A stretch of 64,000 bases of DNA from positions 995,043 to 1,059,042 of the forward strand of contig JAHBXB010000002.1 of the NCBI GenBank assembly GCA_019636655.1, in the 5' to 3' direction. The position numbers and the translations under genes are program-made. This DNA is from Phycisphaeraceae bacterium (GTDB taxonomy: Bacteria; Planctomycetota; Phycisphaerae; Phycisphaerales; UBA1924). Below the pieces are notes generated by a model that was given only the letters and a program-made list of their open reading frames with translations, was not told the origin of the DNA and ran no database searches. Positions within the stretch are counted from its first letter, which is position 1. Every line of letters begins with the position of its first letter. Shown in pieces: positions 18,295-26,982 of the stretch.

Positions 18295-18650
18295 ATCGTC
18301 ATTCTCCGGGAGTGGGGGACTGGGATCAGTGCCGGCGACGCCCGGTGCGCGGAGCGCAGGACGCCGACCAGGTCGGCGAAGAAAAATGTCACGAACCACT
18401 GGGCCTGTTGCATCCGGCGTTCCAGGCCTCGGTAGACCGGGGATCGGCGACGAGCCTTCCCGGGCTCGCCGCGCGCACCGGCGCCACCGTGCCGTATCGC
18501 TATCAGGTGTTCGCGGCGAAGCGTCATTCAGCGAGTGCCTCACACAACCACGTTCCCGGGAGGGACCGATTGGTCCATCCGGGGTCGTGGGTACAACTGG
18601 ATCGAATCGGACCCGCACGGGCTGCCGCCCGCGTGGTCCGTGAGATGCTC
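18295..18650 (-). other. 356-base leader region of the metalloprotease gene
   Basis: No confident gene. A 17-base near-perfect palindrome (cgccgacc-a-ggtcggcg) is centred at 18370 and could be an operator or hairpin. A 78-codon minus-strand frame (18291-18527) ends in an ATGA overlap with the protease start; it has no family resemblance and no clear ribosome site, so it is only a possible leader peptide. Near 18605-18640 an imperfect hairpin without a T-tract may end the gene on the right. Confidence 0.4.
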
Positions 18651-20258
18651 CTAGCAGCCCCCGCTGAGGCCGCTGAACCAACTGTTGATGAACTGTCCGA
18701 TGTCCGCGGGTTCCACGGTTCCGTTGCCGTCATAGTCCCCGTTGAGGTTCCCGAGCTGGAGCGAGACCAGCCACGTGCTGACAAACTGGGCGATATCGGC
18801 CGGCTCGAACTGGCCGTTCCCATCCCAGTCGGCCGGGCAGTGGCACTCGTCGGGAACGTTGTCGCGGTTGACGTCCCGGCTCGAGCCCGCGGCGATGTCG
18901 CAGCGATCGGCGCGGCCGTTGCTGTTGCAATCGGTGATCGCCGCCGTCGGGACGATCTTGTAGACCTCGCCGGTGAGTTCGCAGATGTACACCTCGCCGA
19001 AGGCATCCTCGCCGAAGGAGACGATCTGCGTGATCGCCTGCGTCCCCGGCGGGTCAAGCTCCGTGGTCCGATCGACGAAGTTCGTATACCCGCCGGATCC
19101 GTTCGGGACCAGCGAGAAGATCTTGTTGCTGCACACATCCGCGAAGAAGTAGGTGCCGTTCAGCGACGGGATCGCGCACCCGCGGTACACGACGCCGCCG
19201 GTGATGGAGCACCCGGTCGCGTTTGTCGGAGGAACCATCGAGGTGTGGCCGTAGGTCAGGAACGGCGCGGTCAGGGTCCCTGCGCCCGGGCAGTTGGACG
19301 TGTTGTACGTCGCGGTGCCCTCGTAGCACCGCCACCCGTAGTTCCTGCCGCCGAAATAGGTCCCCTGGCCGGGCATGGAGTTGGGCGTGGTCGCCCGCTC
19401 GTAGTTGATCTCCTCCCACAGATCCTGACCGACGTCGGCGATGTAGAGATCCCCGGTGGCGCGATCGAACGAGTTCCGCCACGGATTCCGCAGGCCGTAC
19501 GACCAGATCTCCGGCGTCACACCGGCAGTGGCCGGGAACGGGTTGTTCGCCGGAATCGCGTAGTTGCGGTTCGGATCCGCGGGGAACGCATCGGGACCGT
19601 CGACATCGATGCGGATCATCTTGCCGAGCAGCTTCGACATGTCCTGGGCGTTGCCGATGCCGGTCGTGTGCCCGGTGCCGGTGTCGCCGCCGTTCCCGCC
19701 ATCGCCCAGCGCGATGTACAGGTACCCATCGGGGCCGAAGCTCATCCAGCCGCCGTTGTGGTTCGTTTGCGGCTGGTCCACCACCAGGAGGATCTGCTCC
19801 GAAGCAGGGTCGGCAAGGTTCGCATCCGCAACCGAGCGGGTGAACCGCGACACCACCGTCTGGCCCTGGCCGAACGATCCGCCCGGCCTCGTGTAGTTCA
19901 CGTACAGAAAACCATTGCTCGCGTAGTTCGGGTGGAAGGCCAGGCCGAGCAGCCCCTGCTCGCTGTCCGTGGCGACCCCGGGAATCGAGAGAAACGGCGT
20001 CGCAAGCACAGCGTTATTCGGAAGTTGGAGGATGCGGACGCGCCCGGTCGTTCCGTTGCGCCCCTCAACGATGAACGCCCGGGTGAAATCCCCGGGCGCG
20101 TGGGTGACATACAGCGGCCGCGAGAGACCAAAGGCGACGCGGGTGGTCGTCAGTGACTGGGCCAGGGCACCCGGTGCCGCGACCACACCCACGGCAAGGG
20201 CCGCGGCGATCGAGTTCAGCGGGGTACAAACGCCCCGGACGACTGAGGCCAGTCGCAT
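18651..20258 (-). CDS. Secreted PQQ-type sugar dehydrogenase-like protein with dockerin
   Basis: A 535-residue exported protein whose signal peptide ends at APGALAQ. The body matches the glucose/sorbosone dehydrogenase beta-propeller (soluble PQQ glucose dehydrogenase family): GLLGLAFHPNYASNGFLYV, NHNGGWMSFGPDGYLYI with the family His, PEIWSYGLRNPWR, and IADVGQDLWEEIN. Before the dockerin is a Cys-bounded calcium-type repeat (DCNSNGRADRC ... DVNRDNVPDEC), then two dockerin repeats opened by HCPADWDGN and ended by SGLSGGC. The likely role is oxidation of a sugar or polyol outside the cytoplasm. PQQ dependence is inferred from family, and no pqq synthesis genes are in the window. Confidence 0.87.
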   Translation of the reverse strand: MRLASVVRGVCTPLNSIAAALAVGVVAAPGALAQSLTTTRVAFGLSRPLYVTHAPGDFTRAFIVEGRNGTTGRVRILQLPNNAVLATPFLSIPGVATDSEQGLLGLAFHPNYASNGFLYVNYTRPGGSFGQGQTVVSRFTRSVADANLADPASEQILLVVDQPQTNHNGGWMSFGPDGYLYIALGDGGNGGDTGTGHTTGIGNAQDMSKLLGKMIRIDVDGPDAFPADPNRNYAIPANNPFPATAGVTPEIWSYGLRNPWRNSFDRATGDLYIADVGQDLWEEINYERATTPNSMPGQGTYFGGRNYGWRCYEGTATYNTSNCPGAGTLTAPFLTYGHTSMVPPTNATGCSITGGVVYRGCAIPSLNGTYFFADVCSNKIFSLVPNGSGGYTNFVDRTTELDPPGTQAITQIVSFGEDAFGEVYICELTGEVYKIVPTAAITDCNSNGRADRCDIAAGSSRDVNRDNVPDECHCPADWDGNGQFEPADIAQFVSTWLVSLQLGNLNGDYDGNGTVEPADIGQFINSWFSGLSGGC

Positions 20259-20467
20259 GCACCTACTCCTTTGAGCCGTAGTCTGGCTTGAACACGCGCA
20301 CCCAGCGGATCGCCGGGGACTTCTAATCTAATCGACCGATACGGCGAGGCCACAGATGCAGTTCCCCACCCGCCCAAATCCCGGGAGGGTGGCGGCAGAA
20401 TCGGACCGAATCGGCCCTTCCGAAACGAATCAGGACAGGTCGATGCCAATCAAAACACGAGCATGAT

Positions 20468-23400
20468 TCACGATGGACACGGCCCCGACAGGGCGGCAAA
20501 CCAGAGGTTGACGAACAGTCCGATATCTGCGGGTTCGCATGCGCCGTTGCGGTCAGCGTCAGCCTCCAAGGTTCCCTGGTTTACTCCATTGCTCCAGGCC
20601 AGCACGAACGCTGCGATATCTCCCGGCGTGACCGAGCCGTCACGATCAAAGTCCGCGAGGCAGCGAGCCTGGCACACGCTCGTGGTCGCGGACACGGCGA
20701 CCGTGTCCACCTGCCAGCCGCGGAACCCGTTGGCGACACTGTCGATGGTGTCGAACTCCCATCGCACCCCGACCTGCTGCCCCGCGAAGGCGGTCAGGTC
20801 GACGGTGCGGGTCGACCACGTGCCCTGGGGCGGCGTGTCGACAACGGTCCCGTTCACGAACACGCGGTGCAGGTCGTAGCTCGTCGAACTCTCGGTCTGC
20901 ACGCTCGAGCAATAGGTGAGCGAGATCGAGCCTCCGCCGGGGACCGCTGGCAGCGCCAGTGTCGGCATCGTGAGCGAGCCGACGTTGGCGGCTCCCGTGG
21001 CGTACGTGCAGGTGGAGTCCAGGTTGTACGCCATCCAGGGCGCGGATTCGCACGCCGGCGTCACCGCGCACGCCGAGGCGGCATGCCACAACCCCGTCGC
21101 CGTCCAGCCCGCCGGTAGCCCGCCGGCAAACCCTTCCTCTGTGATCGATGCGGTCTGCAGCGTTCCGACCACGAACGAATACGCTCCGGCACCCGGCGCT
21201 GAGCGAACACCCGTCGACACCCCCTCGGCGGTCGCGAAGTACTGGGGGGACTCCCCGCACCTCGCGCCCGGCATGGTCGCGCGGTACCGCGTTCCCGCCA
21301 CCGTCACCAGCGGCACCGTCGTGTACGGACCCGGACCATACCGGAAGTGCAGCTGCGCCGAGCCCGGCACCAGTTCATCCGCGTTGGGGCTCACATTGAA
21401 CTCGATGGTCACCGGGACTTCCGCGGCGACCCGCGCCACCGGAGCGGCCGCGATCGACACGACGAGCCCCGCCGCGGCGGCCTGCACGTCGCCCGTCGCC
21501 ACCAGCGAGTAGCCCTGGAGACCGACGTTGACCGCGGCGCCCGTGACCTGCACCGACCACACCCCCGGCGCCGGCGCATCGATGTGCACCTGCTCGACGT
21601 TGTTCTTCGAATCACGCGTCCCGCCGGTCGCCGAGATCCCACCGGCGAACACGTTGCCGAGGTACGTCTGCCCGGTGGGGGAGGTCACGATCAGATCGAG
21701 GTCGTTGACCGGCGCGTTGGCCGCGCCCGCCGCCGCCGGGGGCTCGGTCCACACCAGGGTGATCTTGAGCCGCTCCGATGACGACAGCACGTTGACGGGA
21801 ATCGAAACCGACGTCCCTGTTGAGATGCCGTCGGTGTTCCGCACGTCCGCCACGATCGTCTTGCGGGAATCCCCGGCGAAGTACAGGGCGTCGTCCGCGA
21901 GCACCCGCCCCCACCCTTCCTGGTTGCCCGGGTACCCGGTGATGCCCGTCATGTCGACGCTGGAGTTGACAAGCACAGCCTTGACGAGCGCCCCGGTCGA
22001 CGCCATCGCCGGCCCGCTGTCCGCCACGCCGCCGGGATAGAACCCCTCGGCAAAGTACTGCCGCACCAGCATCGCGGTTCCCGCCACGGCCGGCGTCGCC
22101 ATCGAGGTGCCCGTCAGCGCGACGACGCCGCACGATGAGCCCGACTGCGCCGACATGGTGCTGCACCCCGGCGCGTACACCTCCGGCTTGCGCCGGCCAT
22201 CCGAGGTCGGCCCCGTCCCGCCCGAGCAGTGCGACCCCTGGTTCGGCGTGTCCTGTGAGGCGCCGACCGCCAGCAGGTTCTTCGCGTTCTCGGGGTTCCT
22301 CAGCGTGCTGGTGTTTGTCACCGCGAGGCACACCATGCTGTCCTCGTTCGAGTACAGGAACGAGTCGAACCCGCGGCAGAGCCCGTTGTAGGCGGTGGTC
22401 CCGTCATCCCCCCACGAGTTCGTGTGAACACGCGCCCCCTGGTCGTGGTGCAACTGGAGCCTCGTGATCGCCGCGGACTCGGTGAACGAAGGGATCCCGT
22501 TGTAGACGAGCCTGCCAAGGTACGCTACCCCCCTCGTGTCGTCGTTGACCCCGTTGTCCCCGACCGCGGTCCCCGAGACGTGCGTGCCGTGGCTCACCGC
22601 GCCCGGCGTGGCGTTGTACGCCTGGATCTTGCGATGGGCCGGCCCGATCGGGTTCACTGTGTCGCGGAACGAGCAGTGGTTGGCGTCCAGCGCGCTGTCC
22701 AGAACGCCGACGATCTGCCCCTCCCCGTGCAGGCCCCGGTCGTACAGCGGCGTCGACCCCGGAACATTGCTCTGGACAATCCAGCGGTCGGTGCTGTTGC
22801 GCTCCGAGATGTCCGAGGCCTCCTCGATGAACTGCACCGCCGGGAGGTCGGCGATGGCCCCGATGTCCGCCGCCCGCACGGTCGCCGAGATCTCCTGGTT
22901 GCCAGCGACGTTTACCGTGTAATGCACCGACGCCTGCTCGAGCTTGGTGATGGCGGCGAGCGTTGGTCCGGCGGCCTCGCCGTCAAAAAGCACGATCGTC
23001 ACGCCGATGAGCCCCTGCTCCGCGAGTGCGCGATTCGCCGCCGAGGTCACAAGGCGCTTCCCCAACTCAGGATCGAGCTTCCATCCCCGCTCGTACACGC
23101 CCCACCACCGCACGAACTCCAGCGCCTCGACTCGGCCCGCATCCGCCTGGTCGAGCGTGACGATGTACGCGTGCTCGGGCAGGTAGTCGCCGAGCCCGAT
23201 CTTCGCCTCGCGCAGCCGCGTTTGTCGCTGTGGGGTCATCGGTCCATCAAGCTGGATGACAAAGTGGCGGTCGCCCGCCGCGCCGCCGCACACCAGCGAG
23301 AGGCCACCGCGCGGAACCGATGTGTCGATCTCGCCGATTCGGAGTGAGAGTGGGGGGGCTGGGAGGGACGACGGCTTCGGCGCGGGCGTTGCAACTCCCG

Positions 23401-23509
23401 CCGCCTTCCTCGCCCCGTCGCCGACACCGCTTGCGGCCGCCGTCGTCGCGCCCGCGGCAAGCAGGACCAGCACAAGGGCCCCGCCACGAATCGCGCCGAT
23501 TGGCTTCAT
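20468..23509 (-). CDS. Secreted subtilisin-family serine protease with dockerin
   Basis: A 1013-residue S8 protease. AGGAGG six bases before the chosen ATG fixes the start and gives a clean signal peptide; the ATG six bases earlier is too close to the ribosome site. The catalytic triad is Asp271 (VGVLDSALD), His307 (SHGTHVSGT) and Ser469 (GTSMATPAVAG). Residues before 260 form a prodomain-like region. After the catalytic domain come a PPC-like beta domain, a MAM/anchor-J-like beta-sandwich (about 790-940), and dockerin repeats opened by RCLADFDRDG and ended SGPCPS. One repeat has an extra Cys (DRNGACEPADIG). The upstream M23 gene ends 66 bases away, so they may be co-transcribed. Confidence 0.9.
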   Translation of the reverse strand: MKPIGAIRGGALVLVLLAAGATTAAASGVGDGARKAAGVATPAPKPSSLPAPPLSLRIGEIDTSVPRGGLSLVCGGAAGDRHFVIQLDGPMTPQRQTRLREAKIGLGDYLPEHAYIVTLDQADAGRVEALEFVRWWGVYERGWKLDPELGKRLVTSAANRALAEQGLIGVTIVLFDGEAAGPTLAAITKLEQASVHYTVNVAGNQEISATVRAADIGAIADLPAVQFIEEASDISERNSTDRWIVQSNVPGSTPLYDRGLHGEGQIVGVLDSALDANHCSFRDTVNPIGPAHRKIQAYNATPGAVSHGTHVSGTAVGDNGVNDDTRGVAYLGRLVYNGIPSFTESAAITRLQLHHDQGARVHTNSWGDDGTTAYNGLCRGFDSFLYSNEDSMVCLAVTNTSTLRNPENAKNLLAVGASQDTPNQGSHCSGGTGPTSDGRRKPEVYAPGCSTMSAQSGSSCGVVALTGTSMATPAVAGTAMLVRQYFAEGFYPGGVADSGPAMASTGALVKAVLVNSSVDMTGITGYPGNQEGWGRVLADDALYFAGDSRKTIVADVRNTDGISTGTSVSIPVNVLSSSERLKITLVWTEPPAAAGAANAPVNDLDLIVTSPTGQTYLGNVFAGGISATGGTRDSKNNVEQVHIDAPAPGVWSVQVTGAAVNVGLQGYSLVATGDVQAAAAGLVVSIAAAPVARVAAEVPVTIEFNVSPNADELVPGSAQLHFRYGPGPYTTVPLVTVAGTRYRATMPGARCGESPQYFATAEGVSTGVRSAPGAGAYSFVVGTLQTASITEEGFAGGLPAGWTATGLWHAASACAVTPACESAPWMAYNLDSTCTYATGAANVGSLTMPTLALPAVPGGGSISLTYCSSVQTESSTSYDLHRVFVNGTVVDTPPQGTWSTRTVDLTAFAGQQVGVRWEFDTIDSVANGFRGWQVDTVAVSATTSVCQARCLADFDRDGSVTPGDIAAFVLAWSNGVNQGTLEADADRNGACEPADIGLFVNLWFAALSGPCPS

Positions 23510-23575
23510 CTCCATCCTCCTGTCGACCACCCATCCCGCCGCATGCAACCCAATATACACCACCTCGCGTGTCGA

Positions 23576-25258
23576 TCAGCATCCGCCGGAGAGGGCAGAG
23601 AACCACCGGTTGACAAACGCCGCAATGTCCGACGGCTCCACCGCTCCGTTCCGGTCAAGGTCGCCCGCGACGGTTCCCGAGGTCAGCGAGCCCAGCCACG
23701 CGTTGATGAACCCCGCGATGTCCGAGGGCTCGATCTCGCCGTTGCCGTTCCAATCCACCGGGCACGCGTTGGTGACCAGGATCTGAGCCGAGACGGTCGC
23801 CCCGTCGACAAACCCGTCGTTGGGAGTCACCGTACACCTCACGACGGAGTTCGCCCCGGCCGTGCCCCGGGCGATTGCGTCGGACCTCGCCGCGGAGGTG
23901 ATGCGCCGAACCTCCGTGCCGTTCACCGTCCACACGTAGGTGTACCGCACGATGTCGTAGTCCAGGTCGTCCACGATGTGGTCGCCGATCACGCGGCAGA
24001 AGACCGGGTCTGCCACGCTCGGCTGGTAGGGCGCCCCCACCGGGCCGGACTGCGGCGGCGGGGCCTCGAGCGCTACGCCGATCGGCTGCGGCGGCCGGTT
24101 GTACCCCGGCGTCCGCGCCGCCCGCACCTCAAACGGGAGCGACGTTACCTGTTGCCCGTTGATCTCCAGGATGTAGTGCCACGTTCCCAGGTGGTTCGTG
24201 TCGAACCCGTCCAGCGCCGCCGTGGCCCAGTAGAAAAAGTACCACACGTGCCGGCTGTACCCGATGTTGTTGAAGTCGTACGGCCCCGCGTCGAGCACCA
24301 TGACATTGTCCGGCCGGACGATCTTCTCCTTGAACGTGCTCGCGGGCGGCAGCGTCGACAGGCTGATCCAGAGCGTCACGAACTCATCGTCCACCGCGAT
24401 CTGCCCGCTGAGCGGCGGCGCGTTGGGCTTTGGCGGCGCGGCCCACAGATCCGCGTAGGTGGTCCCGGCGTCGAGCGCCGCCGGCGGATCGCCGATCGGC
24501 GGCTGCACGATCCACCCGCTCGGCCCCGCGCGGCACGCCCCCGCCCACGGTTCGTACACCGTCGTGTTGTTCGCGTCCATCGTCTGGAAGTGCAGGTGCG
24601 GGCCGTACGAGCGGCCGCTCGATCCCGCCTTGCCGATCTGCTGCCCCACCTTCACCATCTGCCCCGGCGACACGGCCACGCTGCCCTGCTTGAGATGGAA
24701 GTACCAGCCAAACCGTCCGCCGCCGTGATCGATGATCACGTAGTTTCCATCATCCTGGCCCCCGGTCGTGTTCATGTCCGTGAAGCCGTCGATGGCGACG
24801 ACCACCGTCCCATCCTCCGGGGCGAACACCGGCACACCGATCGCCTGCTCCGTCCACGTCCTGATCCCGCAGTCGGTCCCCTGGTGCCCGTCGTACGAGA
24901 AGAACAGACAGTGGAAGTCGCGGTAGTCCACCGGCGCCGGATTCACATCCACAAACCCGCCGGTGAATACATCCTCGTTCAGCGTGCCCGCAATCGGAAA
25001 AAACCGCCACCGCGGCGGGGTCGCCCGCAACGAACCCCCGCCGTGTTTGGCCTGGTACGCCCTGACCTGCTCCTGCACCTTCGCCTGCAGCGCCGGCGGC
25101 ACGCACCCGTCGTCCGCATGATGCCCAGGTGAGTGCTCGGCCTCGATCACCCCAAACAAGGGGTTTGGCTGCCAGCCCGCAAGTGTCGCCTTCTGCTCCT
25201 CGCTTCCGCCGCCCGCCGCCGCCGCGACCACCACCGCGGCCATCATCACAACAAACAT
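23576..25258 (-). CDS. Secreted M23-family metallopeptidase with dockerin
   Basis: A 560-residue exported protein with a short hydrophobic signal (VVMMAAVVVAAAAGG). The LytM/M23 zinc site is visible as GHQGTD (His and Asp), the FHLKQGSV segment, and GRSYGPHLHFQT supplying the HxH histidine. This family usually cuts peptidoglycan cross-links or Gly-rich peptides. A fibronectin- or Ig-like central region follows, with a dockerin at the end opened by ACPVDWNGN and closed by SALSGGC. GGAGGT abuts the chosen ATG, so a start at the internal GTG or ATGs a few codons in is possible. Upstream of the subtilase gene in the same direction. Confidence 0.88.
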   Translation of the reverse strand: MFVVMMAAVVVAAAAGGGSEEQKATLAGWQPNPLFGVIEAEHSPGHHADDGCVPPALQAKVQEQVRAYQAKHGGGSLRATPPRWRFFPIAGTLNEDVFTGGFVDVNPAPVDYRDFHCLFFSYDGHQGTDCGIRTWTEQAIGVPVFAPEDGTVVVAIDGFTDMNTTGGQDDGNYVIIDHGGGRFGWYFHLKQGSVAVSPGQMVKVGQQIGKAGSSGRSYGPHLHFQTMDANNTTVYEPWAGACRAGPSGWIVQPPIGDPPAALDAGTTYADLWAAPPKPNAPPLSGQIAVDDEFVTLWISLSTLPPASTFKEKIVRPDNVMVLDAGPYDFNNIGYSRHVWYFFYWATAALDGFDTNHLGTWHYILEINGQQVTSLPFEVRAARTPGYNRPPQPIGVALEAPPPQSGPVGAPYQPSVADPVFCRVIGDHIVDDLDYDIVRYTYVWTVNGTEVRRITSAARSDAIARGTAGANSVVRCTVTPNDGFVDGATVSAQILVTNACPVDWNGNGEIEPSDIAGFINAWLGSLTSGTVAGDLDRNGAVEPSDIAAFVNRWFSALSGGC

Positions 25259-25362
25259 CGCATACCTCCCTGAAGATCGATTGCGCAGGAGACCACGTTC
25301 AGCCTATCACAGGCCGAACCAAACACAAGGGATAGGCAGCCCTGTTTCCCGCCCTTTCGTGC

Positions 25363-26808
25363 TCAGCATCCGCCCGACACGGCCGCCAGCCACGCCTGTA
25401 CGAACGCGGCCAGATCAACCGGGTCCGTCGAGCCGGAGTTGTCAAAGTCTCCCTGCCGCGACGACTGACGCAGGCCGACCAGCCACGAGGCCACGAACGC
25501 GCCGACATCCGCAGGCGCCACCACCCCATCCCCGTCCCAGTCCGCCGGGCAGTGGCACTCGTCCGGGATCCCATCCTGGTTCACATCGAGGCTTGTCCCG
25601 GCGGCGATGTCGCACCGGTTGCTCACCCCGTTGCCGTTGCAGTCCGCGGGGTTGGGCTCGAGACGGTTTAGCCGCCCGCTCCGGCTGATGTACAACTCGC
25701 CCCGCCCGTCCTCGCCGAACGAGTGCACCACGCCGATCGAACTCGCCGCCGGTCCCGCGGCGTCGCACGTGTGATTCCGCACGGCCTCGGCCCCCGCGGG
25801 AGACATGACCGCCGAGACAAGCCACCCCGCCGTGTAGTCGGCAAAGACATAACGCCCCGACAGTGACGGGATCGCCGCGCCGCGGTACACAAACCCGCCG
25901 ATGATCGCGTTGCCCGTCACGTTGAACGGCGGCAGGACCATGCTGTGCCGGTACGCCGCGGCGGGCGGCACTTGGTTGGTCGGAGGGTTGGTGCACGTCC
26001 GCGCCTGCGTGTTCTCGAAGCACGGCCAGCCAAGGTTGGCGCCGCCGAGCGAAGGCGGCACGACGTTGACTTCCTCCCACAGCCCGGCGCCGACGTCGGC
26101 GACGATCAGGTCCCCGGTGGCCCAGTTGAAGCAGCAACGGAACGGATTCCGCAAGCCGACAAGCCAGATCTCCGGCGCCGCGCCCGCCACCCCGACAAAC
26201 GGATTCCCCGCCGGTATCGCGTAGTTCCTCAGCGGGTCCTCAGGGAAGTCGTCGCCGCGCACGTCCACGCGGAGGATCTTCCCCGACACCGAGGCCATGT
26301 CCTGCGCGTTCGAGGCTCCCTCGCCCGAAGCAATGTACAGGTACCCGTCCGGCCCGAACCCGATCCACCCCCCGATGTGAATTGAGGCCGTGTTCGCCAC
26401 CTGCAGGACACGGATCTCCGCCGCCGGATCCGCGACATCCGGGGTTGCGAGCGACCGCGTCCCCCGCTGAACGACCCGGGCGCCCGAAACCGTGTAGTAC
26501 ACGTAGTAATGCCCGTTGACCGCGTAGTTCGGGTCGAACGCCAGCCCCAGCAGCCCGCCCTCGGCGCCGATCGCAACGGTGTGCGTCGCGAACGGAGTCG
26601 GCAGGTACGTGTCCGTTGCCAAGTCGAGCACGCGGATCACCCCGCCGCGGAACGCCACGTACGCCCGGCCCGTCTCGCCGACCGGCGCGGCGACCGTCAT
26701 CGCGTCCGTCGCGCCGGGAATCTCCCGGAGCACCACGGCCTGCCCGCGCGCCACTGCGCACGCCAGCAGCCCCGAGTACACAGCACCAACAAACAGCCAC
26801 GGGCGCAT
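25363..26808 (-). CDS. Second secreted PQQ-type sugar dehydrogenase-like protein with dockerin
   Basis: A 481-residue paralogue of the protein starting at 20258. Two in-frame ATGs lie six bases apart after AAGGAG; the inner one has correct spacing and gives signal peptide MRPWLFVGAVYSGLLACAVA. Propeller motifs include GLLGLAFDPNYAVNGHYYV, HIGGWIGFGPDGYLYI and PEIWLVGLRNPFR. The same Cys-bounded calcium repeat (DCNGNGVSNRC ... DVNQDGIPDEC) precedes the dockerin (HCPADWDGDG to AAVSGGC). HIGGW replaces the HNGGW of the other copy, but the His is kept. Divergent from lpd. Confidence 0.87.
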   Translation of the reverse strand: MRPWLFVGAVYSGLLACAVARGQAVVLREIPGATDAMTVAAPVGETGRAYVAFRGGVIRVLDLATDTYLPTPFATHTVAIGAEGGLLGLAFDPNYAVNGHYYVYYTVSGARVVQRGTRSLATPDVADPAAEIRVLQVANTASIHIGGWIGFGPDGYLYIASGEGASNAQDMASVSGKILRVDVRGDDFPEDPLRNYAIPAGNPFVGVAGAAPEIWLVGLRNPFRCCFNWATGDLIVADVGAGLWEEVNVVPPSLGGANLGWPCFENTQARTCTNPPTNQVPPAAAYRHSMVLPPFNVTGNAIIGGFVYRGAAIPSLSGRYVFADYTAGWLVSAVMSPAGAEAVRNHTCDAAGPAASSIGVVHSFGEDGRGELYISRSGRLNRLEPNPADCNGNGVSNRCDIAAGTSLDVNQDGIPDECHCPADWDGDGVVAPADVGAFVASWLVGLRQSSRQGDFDNSGSTDPVDLAAFVQAWLAAVSGGC

Positions 26809-26930
26809 AGGCATCTCCTTGGGGCCTGGTTCCGAGGCGCCGGCCCCGGTACAGCGTACCGGTGCGCCGACAGGCCACAACGCTCCCCTTGCGCATCGCC
26901 GCCGGTCCGGCCCCGCCCGCTATAGTCGCC

Positions 26931-26976
26931 TCCCGCTTGGGAACTTGTGATCCTGACCACTGATTCGCTGAGGAGG
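26931..26976 (+). promoter_or_regulatory. Candidate -10 element and Shine-Dalgarno site of lpd
   Basis: TATAGT at 26931-26936 resembles a -10 box, with no good -35 at the right distance. AGGAGG at 26971-26976 lies six bases before a GTG and is the best reason to start lpd there. Confidence 0.35.
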
Positions 26977-26982
26977 CACGGC

